From Stropharia rugosoannulata (Eukaryota; Basidiomycota; Agaricomycetes; Agaricales; Strophariaceae), in the NCBI GenBank assembly GCA_028532985.1, contig JANCIK010000003.1:2552001-2616000 (forward strand): DNA of 64,000 bases. The letters run 5' to 3'. Below are positions 46,181-57,488 of this stretch, piece by piece. The position numbers were made by a program, and so were the translations under genes. The notes beneath the pieces are model-generated. The model saw nothing but the letters and a program-made list of their open reading frames with translations. It ran no database searches and was not told where the DNA came from. Position 1 is the first letter of the stretch. The number at the start of each line of letters is the position of its first letter.

Positions 46181-46599
46181 TGGAGCATGTTCGAGAGTAC
46201 ACAAGCATACATGGTATGCTATACGTTAGAGGTAAATTTAGGGTTTTATGTATATATGAAAATCAGTGTCAATGCAGAAAGCAGTGGTGCGAGAAGCGAG
46301 CGACATAGCCTTCGTGAGATGTGTCTACAGGGAAAAAGAAACACGATGATAATAGCCTACTGAAATTTTAGCTGTGTATATGAGTAGTAGAAGAGGCCAC
46401 AGAGATAAAAAGAAAAACGACAGCAAACAAGGTAAGTGCAAAGATACAATCGCAGACGGAAAAAAAAAAGCAGGAGAAATAGATATAAGTCAAATGGATA
46501 AGCCAAAATAACCCTAAAGAATGGAGGTAAGTGACAGAAGGAAAGAACAATCTGGTCATCCTGAACCCAAAGCCGTGAAAGATCGACAAAGCCGACGTT
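46181..46599. other. Convergent 3' regions of ADE5,7 and ankyrin/CCCH gene
   Basis: Spacer of 419 bases between convergent stops, A-rich on the plus strand near 46430-46480. No gene was recognised. Confidence 0.5.
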
Positions 46600-48813
46600 T
46601 TAAGCGGACACGGAGACCTCTTTAGAAAGATCAGCGGGAGCAGAGGCACCTGAAGTGGCTGCTGCCGCAAAGGACATAGGTGCGACTTTGTTAACACCAT
46701 TAACGACAGGTTGCTCCTGGGAAACGGGAACAGGAGCATTGTCGGCGGACTCCTGCATGCTCTCATGAGTACGGTCTGCGATATACTAAGCATGGATTTG
46801 ACTGACCTTTGAGGGGATGGGTCGAACAGGGTCGGGTGTCGTACCACGCGTGCTAGACTCCTTGCTGTCTTTACGAGGAGCAGGAGCCTGGAGAACCTGG
46901 GCAGCGGTCGGACCGCTGTGGGCAGTACCATTGGCTGCAAAGCCATTTGAACCCGGGTTTCGTAGGGGAGGCGTAACAGAGCCTGCTAATACAGGAAAGT
47001 CATCTGCGTTGGGAACACGTTGCTGGTTCCTGATAGTCTGCGCCTTCTTATTTCCGTGTCCATTCATACTTCCGGCGTTCTTTCCAGCTTGTTGAAACTT
47101 TGGACGGTTACCACCTTCGCTCGAGTGAGATCGGCTAGAGCTTTCAACTCCATTCTTTGGACGCGGCTGGTCCTATGAATATTAATGTGAGTTTAGCACT
47201 AAAAATATAAGTAGACCGAAATCAACTTACGTCACGAATGGCCATGTTACTCATTTTATTTTCTATGTTGGGGAAGCCGTTATGTCCATTCATCGGACCG
47301 CGTGCTCTAGGCGGCCCAGACCTTGAAGAGGGAAAGGTAGGATGGGCTACAGGACCCCCATTTTCGGGGGAAACATGAGGGAAACGACAGTCAACGCTGG
47401 TATCCTCGTGAGCACGTGTCAAAGCTATTCGGGAAGAAAAAGGCAACATACCCATTCTTACACCTTCCAGAGGGGAAGAACAGGCAAGGTGGCTTACGCG
47501 AGTTCGAGAAAGACGGGCGGCGGGCTCCGCCGCGACGGTGTGAATTAGGTCCCTCACGGCTGTTCGGGTGGTTCGTATGATTAGTATAATTTTCAGCTTG
47601 ACCATTCTCTAGCTTAACGCCGTTGGCAGGTTCAGGATAATTAATGTTAGCTGGGTGTGGTGGCATAGGATAGGGACCTGAAGCGTCTTGAAGAACAGGG
47701 AAAGGTGGTACAGGAGAAGTGGCAGAATTGTATAAGTTAGGGTGCGGCTGAGGTCCGGGATTGGCATGGGGTGTATGTTGATGCATTGGTGGCAGAGGAG
47801 GGAGAGGAACAGGCTGGATGCCCATAGGTACATGACTAGGATGCGGATACAATGGGGGAGAGATATGTCCGTAATGTGCAGGGGGTGGGGGTGGGGCACC
47901 GTTAGGGCTGAAGTGGCCCATAGAGGGTGGGATGACTTCTGACGGTGAGCGCGCGTGCATAACGGGCGGACCGGGCGGAGGCGACATGGGCGACATGGGG
48001 TGCGCACCGGGGGGTTGTTGGAACGAAGGAGGTGGTGGTGGGTAATACTGAGGCACATATGGATTTCCCATGGGGTCGTAAGGAGGGTATTGAGGCGGGA
48101 GTGCTCCCTGAAAGTAGGGCGTCTGGGGGTGCGCGAACATGCACTGCGCACCGTAGCGGCAGGCGGGGAAGTATCTGCAAGGAATCATCCTCGCGACTTC
48201 AGGTGGAGGAAGGTTTCCAGCACCGTTCGGGGAGACGTCGCCTGCCACATGGGAAGGGGGGTAATAGACGCCACCTTCGTTCACGGTAGAAAGCGACGGG
48301 TTGATAGTAGGGTAGTACGTGTAACCCTCGGGCGGGGAAGGATAGAAGCGTTTTTCAGGATCTTCAGCGCCGTGGGCCGGGTATGCAGACGGAGGTGGGG
48401 CGTTGGACGGGGCGACCCTGGACTGCGCATCGTGCAGCAGCTCAAGGATGGCGGGGTTTGAGGTGTATTGGTCTGGACGACCTTGGCTTGATGCGTTGTT
48501 GGGGTCGGCACCTAGAAAAAGTGAGACGTGATCCTATGCAGCGCGCGGGCAGGCGCACCTTTTTCCAACAGAGCCTTCACAATGTCAACATGGCCGTTCC
48601 GGACTGCTTCAATGAGGGGGGTCGAGCCGGTATGGTCTGGTGGGAGTATGGAATGAAGATAGAATGGGGGAAGATGATCAGAGACACAGCATATATGCTA
48701 GGTCATCAACGCGTACCTTTGACCTCGACGTCGACGGCGGTGGCGTCGTTGAGGGCGTCGAGGGCCTTCTGGAGGTCACCATCTGCGCAGGCTTTCCAGA
48801 GCAGGGAGACCAT
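46600..48813 (-). CDS. Ankyrin-repeat + tandem CCCH zinc-finger protein
   Basis: Probable RNA-binding regulator. It starts MVSLLWKACADGDLQKALDALND, the first of about two ankyrin repeats; the second reads GSTPLIEAVRNGHVDIVKALLEKGADPN after an intron. A long Pro/Tyr-rich region follows with two CCCH fingers: CRYFPACRYGAQCMFAH (C-x5-C-x5-C-x3-H) and, across an intron, CLFFPSGRCKNG joined to VDCRFPH (C-x7-C-x5-C-x3-H). The tail is Asn/Ser/Gly-rich with the phrase NADDFPVLAG, and ends SKEVSVSA. Ankyrins plus two CCCH fingers is also seen in plant TZF proteins, which act on mRNA; the same role here is inference. The long exon 47450-48284 is strongly Pro-rich, which produces long but meaningless open frames on the opposite strand. 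Start codon chosen at the first ATG before the ankyrin repeat. Confidence 0.88.
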
Positions 48814-49021
48814 TGAGCTAGCTTGTGTGGCGGTGGGTTATGGGAAAGGACACGAATGAGCGTTTTCTCTGCACCGGAGCAGTCGGAAAAGTTGCAAAAA
48901 AAATCAGGACCGTGGCAGAAATTCAAGATCGATCTTGTGACGTGACTATGTCCGCAACCAGTAAAATGACCTTATTTAGTAACTCTCCTGCCAGCTAATG
49001 CTACTAGGTGCCCTATATACA

Positions 49022-50592
49022 CTAGAATCGCGCAGCCACTGCCTCTGCAACTCCACTGCCAACCCCAAGCTTGGCCAGCAGCCGTGCTGCAGGCCCTCCG
49101 TCAGCGCTCGATGGCAACTCCAGCTCCCGGGACGGCGGCAGTTCCATCAGTTCCCGGACGGCAACTTGCGTGTCTTTGCCTGAGCCTACCATAAGCCCAG
49201 TTCTGATGAACGTAACAGTTCATGCTCACCGTTGAAGAGGACATCATATACCTGTAGTCTGATCAGAACACGCGTTTTTCCGTATATTATCTTGGACATA
49301 CCGCGTCAGCAATCGGAGCGATTATGTCCAACTCCTCCGTGATCTGCCTTACCCCCTTTGTCGTAGGCACACCCTCGGCCACGCTGCCGAGCGTAGACAT
49401 AATTACGTCCAGTTTCTCGCCTTGCCCCAGTCTATAACCGACAGTGTAGTTTCGGCTGTTCGAAGAGCTGCATGTGAGGAAAAGGTCTCCAACACCCGCC
49501 AGTCCTAAAAATGTTAGTGGCGACGCGCCGTAGGCAGTCCCTATACGCGTCATTTCAGACAGACCGCGGGTAATGATCACTTGGAAGCATGAGCATTAAC
49601 ACGGTAAGCAAAATCACAGGTGATACTCACTAGCCCGGGTGTTGTTCTGGAAGCCAAGCCCATCCGACATTCCGGCGGCGATTGCATACACATTCTTCAA
49701 TGCTCCGGATAGCTCTATACCAATGGGATCCGTACCAGTGTAACTGAAAGGCTTGGTCAAGGAATGTACTTGCCACAGATGGTCACCTACCAGCGGAAGT
49801 GGGGCTGGTGGAACAAGCTCGCAGCTTTGTCTGCTTCAGCCTCAGTGAAGGACGCAACCGAGACTGACGTCGGTTGTCTGTTAACAACTAGATGGACGTT
49901 TGTTAAATTGGCGCGCTCCCTGATTTATATGATTTAACGCACTCTCTTTTGCGAACGAAGGGCCCGACTTACAAGAGCGTGAGATGAAAAAAATAGAGGA
50001 TGAAATTCAACAACTCACGATGAATGTTGCGACTTTCGCAATTTCAGGTCCACACGTGTCTGCAATTATTTCCAGAGTCAAGGCATGTGTTCCAACCTCG
50101 ATGCCTTTATTGACAAAGATGAGCAAAGGCAGATTGTTCACGTCAAGAGAGGAGCGCAAGGTCTTCAGCGTTGATCTAAAATTACAGTCGGTGCCCTTAT
50201 GACTTCATCGGGCCTTGGACGCGTGCTTACCTCAAGAATTGTGTTGGGATGGCGAAGAGCAGTACATCGACCTCATTTAAGAAACTTTTATCAGGCAAAT
50301 CGGGGCCCACAGCTGTGATAGTATGTGGGAATTCATGCTCTGTCAAGTACGTGGGATTCCGATGGTTGAGATTGAAGTATTTCACAATGTACTCTTCCCG
50401 TGCCCACATATAGACATCGTGCTGAGAATCGCCGAGGTGGGAAGCCAAACATGAGCCAAAATTGCCTGCGCCAAAGATGAGAACTTTGGAATTGTTGGCT
50501 GGTTGGGGCTTTGAGGAGACCATGAAAGTGCGCGAGATGTGGGATCGATAGAAGACAGTTCTTGGGGGAACGCGGAGGAAGTGCCGGAGCAT
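49022..50592 (-). CDS. gpsA: GpsA-type glycerol-3-phosphate dehydrogenase [NAD(P)+]
   Basis: Interconverts dihydroxyacetone phosphate and sn-glycerol-3-phosphate. The sequence is of the bacterial GpsA type, not the eukaryotic GPD1 type: [19 protein letters not shown] (Rossmann), [121 protein letters not shown] and [14 protein letters not shown]. The catalytic Lys of GALKN is present. The N-terminus, [23 protein letters not shown], is Arg-rich without acidic residues and looks like a mitochondrial presequence; a second Met follows it. It has about seven spliceosomal introns and normal local codon use, so if it was acquired from bacteria this was long ago. The start at 50592 is the first ATG; upstream there is only a GTG in frame. 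Ends AVAARF. Confidence 0.92.
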
Positions 50593-50768
50593 CCAAATTA
50601 AAGGAAACGACACTCAGGGGAAACCCGACTCACGCCCAGCCCCCAGCCCCACAGCGGCAAACGCGTAAAATCACGTGCGCCACGTTACAATGGGACTCGG
50701 ACAAGTCCTCATTCTCCTAGCTCATTCCCTATTTGCACACATTCCTTACCCTTATTCCCAGACCACTA
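50593..50768. promoter_or_regulatory. Short divergent promoter gpsA-like / SED5
   Basis: 176 bases between the divergent start codons. A pyrimidine-rich tract (50710-50765) lies directly before the SED5 start on the plus strand. No named element was recognised. Confidence 0.4.
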
Positions 50769-52093
50769 ATGTCAATACAGGATCGCACCCATGAATTCAA
50801 GTCCTGCGTGGACTCGATACGCAACAGAACCGCTCTCGGAAACAGGGGCCTAGATGCAAAACAGCGTCTCCTCCAGCGCAACAAGTCTGCGCCCAAGAGT
50901 GAATTCAGTCAAATGGCGACCACAATTAGCAAGGAAATCAGTAGCACAACCATCAAGTTGAATAAGCTGGCCCAGCGTGTGTCTTCCTGGTCGAATGCTC
51001 CGGCACTGCATTATCAACTAACTGATATTCGCAATAGTGGCTAAACGGAAAACGTTATTCGATGATCGACCAGTAGAGATCAGCGTATGAATACACCCTT
51101 AGCATTGCTATGTAACTTGGCTGATGAGAAGCTGTAGGAACTGACTTTTATTATAAAACAAGACATTGCCAACATTAACAAGCAAATAGCATCCCTTCAG
51201 TCCTACGTTAAGCAACGACATAACAACCAGACGACCAACTCACCTGAGGCCAAGCTGGTCAATGACCACGCTAACAATGTCATGATGATGCTACAAAACA
51301 ACCTTGCAACGACAAGTATGACCTTCAAAGATGTACTAGAACTTCGAACCCAGGTATGTGCATCGAAAACATTACACACCGTTTCATTAATTATCTTTCA
51401 ATGAAGAATATGAAGGAGTCCAAAAATCGAACAGAGCAATTCATGTACACCGCTCAATCCGCAGCAAATCAAGCGCCTTCATGTACGTCGCCCCTTCTAG
51501 AAAGCAATACTTCAAGTAACACTCCCTAGTGCTGTACAACCCTCAACGTAGCGACCCAATGGGAGATGGCACCCTGAATCCCTACGACTCAAAAGGCAAG
51601 GGAAGAGCGCCACAAAATGGGGATCTCCTTTCTTTAGATCTGAATTCTGCGGAAGAAGGAGGGGGGAGCGGGAGCAACGGGTTCATGCAGATGCAGATGG
51701 TCGAACAGCAGGTAAGTTTACAAAATCCACTATTGTGCTATTCAATAACAGCCTCTTAGGACTCATACATACAACAACGCTCTACGGCCATTGAATCTAT
51801 CGAAACTACAATAGCGGAACTCGGCCAGATTTTCACGCAACTAGCCAACATGGTCGCAGAACAGCGGGAGACTGTTCAGCGTATAGATGCTGACACACAT
51901 GATATTTTGGATAATGTCAGCGGCGCTCAGCGAGAATTACTTAAGTACTATGCTAGTATTTCCAGCAATCGCTGGCTAATGCTCAAAGTTTTCGGCATTC
52001 TTATTGTTTTTGTACGTGGCCTGCCTTCTACTTTGGGTACTTGTAATGTTCACCAGCTATCTTTAGTTCCTGGTTTTTATTCTAGTATCATGA
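50769..52093 (+). CDS. SED5: Golgi Qa-SNARE syntaxin-5 (Sed5)
   Basis: Target SNARE for ER-to-Golgi and intra-Golgi fusion. It begins MSIQDRTHEFKSCVDSI, the N-terminal peptide that Sly1 binds in the family, followed by an Habc region (SEFSQMATTISKEISSTTIKLNKLAQLAKRK, DIANINKQIASLQ, VMMMLQNNLATTSMTFKDVLELRTQ, NMKESKNRTEQFM). After an acidic/Gly-rich linker comes the SNARE motif, QQRSTAIESIETTIAELGQIFTQLANMV, with the zero-layer Gln in FTQLA, and a C-terminal membrane anchor LMLKVFGILIVF joined across an intron to FLVFILVS. Six or so introns. The end at 52093 depends on that last splice (gtacgtgg donor, tatctttag acceptor), which yields a normal tail anchor. Confidence 0.95.
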
Positions 52094-52248
52094 GTGCACT
52101 CTTGATGAGCTCGCATTTCTATATGCACATATCTTTATATGGGACTATTCTACCTACAACGGACTCGCATTTAATTCAATATACACATTGCTTTGCAAGC
52201 AACGCAATAAACTGATGGTTTCAGGCATGAGCGTACAAACAACTAGTA
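52094..52248. other. Convergent 3' regions of SED5 and NOP6-like gene
   Basis: 155 bases of AT-rich sequence between convergent stops; likely overlapping 3' untranslated regions. Nothing else was seen. Confidence 0.45.
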
Positions 52249-53433
52249 CTAGCCAACGGGGATTGCATTGACTCCCGTTCCCCAGGTTTTCGATGGGCCC
52301 TTCGACTTCTTGGCATGTCGTCGACCCCCTCTGTGCGTCGTCCCATCGTCGATATCTCCAACAGTCCAGGTCTTATTCTGGGATGGCGCATGGTCCAATC
52401 CAGACGTAGCCGAAAATCGTTGTGGTCTTGAAGGCAAGTTGGGGAAAGAACCATCATTAGTAGCCTCTTTTTCAATGCGCTCCTCCTGATCCAATATTGT
52501 CAAAATAACCACAACGTTCAGGACAAGAAAGGAAGCATACCCGTTGTCCAAGCAGAGCTTTATTCCGTTCTCTGACTTTAGTTAACCGTGACTCGCTTTT
52601 ACCGCCACCGCCAGCGGTGAGTTCCACATTAATCATACGGCCATCTAGCATTGTTTGATGCAGCTTGAGTCCTTGTTGAAGAGCGTTCCTGTGAGTAAAT
52701 TCGAGAAAAGCGCATCCCTTTGATTTGTGTTTCTGCGCCGGTCCACTTCCTGAGGGTTTTGGACTGAGTAAGCGGACAGTGGGTGGAGGATCTGTAGAGT
52801 GCATGAGATTACAGTTTTGCGTTAGTGAAATAGGATATCTTCGTACCGCACTTGGCAAAATGGGTTTCGATAGCAGATAAAGGTGTGGTGTATTTCAGGT
52901 TACCTACAAATAATCTATGAACTCCATAATTCTGAGCATTGATGGTAGAACATACCGAGGAATAAGATAAATCGTTGCTTCGATGGCTTTTCCTTCGACT
53001 CCTTCACAACGACCCCTTCCCCAATCTTCTTCCGCTTGGCTGGAGCACTCGTTTCTGAGGACTTCTTCCCGGTTGCAACATCCTCGCCGTCCTCTTCCCT
53101 CTTCCGTTTATTAGGGACCTTCTTCCCTACGTCCACAGTGTCGAGAACATTCTCTGCCTTTGCTTTGCCTTTGCCTTTGCTCCCCACTTTGCTCGCCTGA
53201 CGCTCGCCTTCACCCCTCCCCGCGTTGTCGACCGTTTCACCTTTTGCCTTGTCGTCATTTCCTGGATTTTTAGCCGTACGGCCGACATCGCCAGTGATAT
53301 CTTCATCTTCCATGGCAGGGACTGCATTAGCTTCCATTTCCAGCTCATCTTGTCCGTGTCGTTTGCCTGATTTGCGTTCGCGGAATGCAAGGCCCTTCTT
53401 CTGCTTTTTGGTCAGCTTTTGTGTGGCACTCAT
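52249..53433 (-). CDS. NOP6: RRM ribosome-biogenesis protein, Nop6-like
   Basis: Nucleolar RNA-binding protein of the small-subunit processome assembly route. The N-terminal third is highly charged and basic (MSATQKLTKKQKKGLAFRERK; repeated KxKG, KRKRE and PAKRKKIGEG), with nuclear/nucleolar signals. A single RRM follows: RFILFLG, NLKYTTPLSAIETHFAKC, then SKGCAFLEFTHRNALQQGLKLHQTMLDGRMINVELTAGGGG, which together with the RLTKVRERNKAL continuation is characteristic of Nop6. The C-terminus is basic and ends SKTWGTGVNAIPVG. Three or so short introns; one lies between the FLG of RNP2 and NLKY. Convergent with SED5. Confidence 0.87.
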
Positions 53434-54503
53434 CGTGTACTAGGCGAGGCAGGCACCTGTGTACCTGCTGACTAGATGATGAAGGTAAACACGTGGGTAG
53501 GGATTGGACGAAAGATGGATTCAGCAGTTTTACCACCGCATGTACTTGGAAGTTGCGGCGACTGGAAAATCTGTATCCGGTACTTTTAGACATCCTAAAG
53601 CGGAAATTGTTCTCATAGGCGTCGAGTCTCTCGGCTAACTCAAGTCTTGCTCAAATCCTTCAGTTCCTCTCACCGACCCTCTCATCACCTTATCTATTTA
53701 TTTCATAGTCATCTTCATGCACGCATTTAACGATGACCCTCGCACTGGCTCGGAGGAACATGGGCTCCAGCGTGTTGTTTGAACTGCATTGAGGCTATAT
53801 CGCGTGCCGCTTCGCATGTCTAGGAGATTCTGATTTAGTCGCGTTTCATTCTTATTTCTGCTTGTAATTGCCGACAGACGCAATGTGACAAGGCGAAATA
53901 TACATCCATCAAGACGCTGCTGAATTGTTCTTCCTGTGTTCGTTAAGCGACTATACACTAAGATATCCCCAACGACGTTCTTGTCAAGTGTTACAAAAAT
54001 GGAGCTAAAGTAACTCGGTCCCTTTATGGTCAACCGCTATACACGAGACCTTTCTTTACCAGCTAGCGACGCCCTTTCCAATTCTTCGTAGGGTTGAGTC
54101 GAAAGAACTGAGATCAGAGTATATCAGACCTGGTTAAATGTTTACCGCAGGTTAGAGATGCGACTAACGACGAAGAATTGAGGTGTTTCTTTCTAGCAAA
54201 CGGTGCACACCCACTTGTATAAAACCTAGGAACACGACGTTTCCTGTTGTGTCTGACAGTTAACGATGACTAGCGTCATGCTATAATACAATGACACGGT
54301 TAGCACTACAGGACCTAAATATGAAATCATCACCAAAACAGATGCGATAGAGATGTCGATTCTAGCTATGAGTACAAGATGAGAAAGATAATATGTAAGA
54401 TTGATTACAGGCATTCGAGCAAATGTGTCGACGATGTGATCGACCTTGCCTTCGATTGGGATGCATTGCAACAATGAAGAGGAACATTAGATTAGGGCCA
54501 GGT
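53434..54503. other. Intergenic kilobase with an inverted repeat
   Basis: No protein gene was recognised in about 1.07 kb between two minus-strand genes. The left part should be the NOP6-like promoter and the right part the 3' region of the next gene. Short frames at 53698-54033 and 54226-54474 have no family features. The only clear structure is the inverted repeat at 54079-54180, listed separately. Confidence 0.5.
54079..54180. repeat. Inverted repeat, possible structured RNA or hairpin
   Basis: A perfect 11-base inverted repeat: caattcttcgt at 54079-54089 and acgaagaattg at 54170-54180. Inside it a second pair continues the stem, gttgagtcg at 54093-54101 against cgactaac at 54161-54168, with one bulged base. 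The loop is about 60 bases. This could fold as a long interrupted stem in RNA. No match to U1-U6, 5S, SRP, RNase P or tRNA signatures was seen by eye. Confidence 0.4.
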
Positions 54504-56097
54504 TCAAGGGTTGCTTGGAGCTATAAATGGCTGCGTAGAGGCAAGCGGCTGGGAAACAAGCATTTGTCCTTGCCCAAGACTCAGGCTACTTACTGCCTCG
54601 CCAGCCCCTTCGATTTCAATCTCTCGTTCTTCGTCCTCTCTGCGACGACCCAAAGGTCGTAAAATAGGGCTGGGCATGCTGAGGGTAGCGCGCATGGTTG
54701 GACTGGAAGAAATACTGATTCCACGTGGAAACGATGGGTAAGTGTTTCCAATAGTGGGGGACGAAGTTGCTGAGCTGACAGCGGACTGCGGAACAGTAAT
54801 CGGAATTGAGATAGGCAAACGCGAAATGCTTCCCCTTCCTATAGGAGAGCTGACTTGATGTGACTCGCGAAGATATTGGAGTGACGGAGAAACAGCACGA
54901 CGTTTGGCACTGCTTGGGTATGGGTCAAAGCGATCGTCAACTAATAAAATAAGTATCAAGCCTGTTAAGAAGTGGTTTTTAATAATATATCGTCGTGGCT
55001 TACGTTTACGCTTGTTTGAACGCACGGCGCTCGTTGTCGGTGGAGGAGTGTGACGCCATTGATTGACCGGTGTTTGATTTGGAACTGCAGATGGTAACAG
55101 TGGAGAACCCAAGGGCTGCAAAAACACGTTCAACAAATTAGAAAACAAAATTAAATCGACAGAACTCACTGCATCTATATCCATTGCAGCTCCTCCAAAA
55201 CTCGATGAAGTCTCGGATATGCTCATCCCAGGCTCATCCCCATTCATACTGCCCGCAATACTACCTGCAGGTGTATGCGTCCTTTTCCTGATAGTAATGG
55301 GCTGAGTCCCTGTTGAAGGGGTAGAAAATGAGAAGGGGCCATCGTCATTGGACGGTTCAAATTCATCATCACTGGGTGTCTCTTCCCGAGTTACTTCTTC
55401 AGAGTGTACTTCCTCAGGGTACCGTCCACGATCGGCTAGAGCCCTCGGTGTTCGGGGTAACTCTGAAACTGAGGCGACCATCTTTTGGAATGCAGCTTCC
55501 GATTTTACTTCAGCTTCCTCAGGTTTCGACTCTGCCAACAGGTTGAGAATGCGGGGTTGCTTGAGCTTTGTATTGCATAGTCAGTTAGTATTGGAGGACC
55601 AGCCACATTAAGAGATTGCATACTGGGAATGACAGTCTGCGATTAAAGATCGTAGGCATATCCGCAGCATCCATACTTGCTGAAGAGCGTCTTCTTGGTG
55701 GAGTCAGTGGAGGTTGACGCACGGGCACCTTAGCAGTGGCTTCCTCCTCGCCATTTCCTGGGACCTTCAAGGGCGGAGTGTGGGTCTCGGAACTGTTGGG
55801 GGAATCTGTCATCATTCTATCCTTGTCACTTTCAGATTCTTCTGCCAATAGGGCGCTCTGACTTCTGCGCCTTGCATGTAGCGTGAATGAGGAGGCCAGG
55901 GGACTGTGCAATCTCGTTTCAGATAAATAACTCGATTTCTGAAGAAAGCTGGAGCGTCGCAGTCGATTAAACAGGAAGGTGGGATCATCAAGGGTGACTG
56001 AAGAGCCTGATGCTCCTGGACTAGATGAAGAAGATGGTAATGCAAAATCCGACGATAAAGTCGGAAGTGGCGTCCGCGATGAAGATGCTTTGGGCAT
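54504..56097 (-). CDS. Ser/Pro-rich, probably nuclear protein of unknown function
   Basis: Not recognised. Four or so exons (first about 55629-56097) give a Ser/Pro/Arg-rich, mostly disordered protein. Conserved-looking patches are FLFNRLRRSSFLQKSSYLSETRLHSPLA, TPPRRRSSAS...MPTIFNRRLSFP, RILNLLAES followed by EAAFQKMVASVSELPRTPRALADRGRYP, and DDRFDPYPSSAKRRAVSPSL. Many SP/TP sites and RxxS patterns suggest heavy phosphorylation, and KRKR and AKRRA are possible nuclear signals. It ends STQPFIAPSNP. The splice from LSFP to LKQPRILNLL keeps the frame and makes sense of the gap. A role as a cell-cycle or transcription regulator would fit this composition but is speculation. Confidence 0.7.
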
Positions 56098-56666
56098 CTT
56101 ATGACCGTTAGTACTTCGGTAGTGGTTTGCTGGTTGTTCGCTGGCCTTCAGTTAGCTTTGGTTTTTGTTAGTGTTGATATACCCACACCTTGAAAGTGAG
56201 AATGCTGGGTATTCAAATGCTGACGAGTGGCGGATGAGATGACTGAGTTAGAGGTATTGACATCTTTTCAGGCCAAATTCAAACTGCTAATACAGGTAGC
56301 ATTCATCCGACTTCCAAAAGGGGTATTTGCATGCCCGGCAATGGCAAGTGCCGATGTTTGCCCGTTGTTTTGCGTGGTGGCACCGTGGCAGGAATCCGTG
56401 GGAATCTACGATTGCCCATTGGATCATGTATCGTGCTTTGTCTCGATGCGCGAGCTGAGGTGTACCATGCGGCGTCGAGTTAAATCAAATGTCCATATCA
56501 TCATAAAGTAGTTTGAAAATGGGTACAGTAACTCGGATAAGTACTCCTCATACTACGTACTTCTTTGAAGTCTTGGATTACTACTTGATTACTACAGGGA
56601 AGGACGGAAACGGATGGTTAAATAACTAATACTACCAGCCAATAATATTTGGCAGCTTTGGTTGTT
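56098..56666. other. Intergenic, unknown-protein promoter and MAPEG gene 3' end
   Basis: 569 bases between two minus-strand genes. An open frame on the plus strand at 56227-56511 has no ATG at its start, no family features and no splice partner, so I do not call it. No other structure was seen. Confidence 0.45.
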
Positions 56667-57488
56667 CTAGTTGCTGAATGCACCAGAGATACAACCAAAC
56701 AAGGTTTTCCCGGCAATATATGTGGAAGTACCAAGGAGAGCTAACAGAAGTGACAATGGTCAAATTCCTCAGAATCAGGAAAGGCAAAAAAGAAAGCGTA
56801 CATATCGCAAATAGTGTGCCCGTTCGATACCAGATATTAATGCGCTAGAATAAGCAAGTCAGCATCTGCGAGCATGTTGATACAAAATAAGTAATTACAT
56901 TGGCAGCATTTCCGGTTAGGTATCCGCGAGTGTACCCAATACGAGACAGTGACCAGATCCCTAGGGCTGATGAGGCAAGTACGGGGTATCTGAGTGCAGT
57001 CACAAGGGTCCTGTAATAAATAAATAAATAAGTAATGAAGTAGAGAATCGAAAGTGGAGAAGACAGACGTCGTGTACAATATTGGTAGCATTTCAAGTGT
57101 ATTTTGGTGTGCACCTATAGAAGGTCATTGGGGGAATGTTATGAGCAAGGCGAAATGTCTCGATCTGCCTTTTTACTCACGTTGGGCGCAGTTGAATAAA
57201 TGGGCATCCCTAGAATCTTCAGCTTCTTTCTTATCTGCATACACTAGAACTAATGTCAAAATAGATATTTTGTTGACGACAGCAGGTTCATACTTTGAGG
57301 ATATTCAATATTAGCACGCCTGCGATAGCGGCCCACTACAAAAGTTTGGCCCAAGAGAAGAAAGACTGTCGACAGAAATGCCGGGGTCAAGTAGATAAGT
57401 CTGCAAATTCAAGACATAATGTGAACCCAATTTTTAGAACATGGAAATACAAGACTTACCCATCAGGTAGTGTTACAGTAATCGACAT
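56667..57488 (-). CDS. MGST3: Microsomal glutathione S-transferase 3-like (MAPEG)
   Basis: Small membrane protein of the MAPEG family, with glutathione transferase/peroxidase activity expected in ER or mitochondrial outer membrane. The gene is broken into about seven small exons and is easily missed. Joined, they give 157 residues, the family's length: MSITVTLPDG, then TVFLLLGQTFVVGRYRRRANIEYPQMYAD, FNCAQRAHQNTLEMLPILY, TALRYPVLASSALGIWSLSRIGYTRGYLTGN and a last hydrophobic segment GTLFAISLLGTSTYIAGKTL. The NCAQRAHQNTLE block and the YTRGY...TG block are hallmarks of MGST3/FLAP-type proteins, and four hydrophobic segments are visible. Introns are about 50-80 bases. The last intron (gtacgc donor) is needed to reach the C-terminal membrane segment and the stop at 56667. 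Divergent from RRB1. Confidence 0.87.

Noticed and set aside
47955..48461. Plus-strand frame of 168 codons opposite the ankyrin/CCCH gene
   Set aside because: Arg/Gly/Val-rich shadow of the Pro-rich exon on the minus strand.
56227..56511. Plus-strand frame between the unknown-protein gene and the MAPEG gene
   Set aside because: Does not begin with ATG, no family features and no splice signals that extend it.
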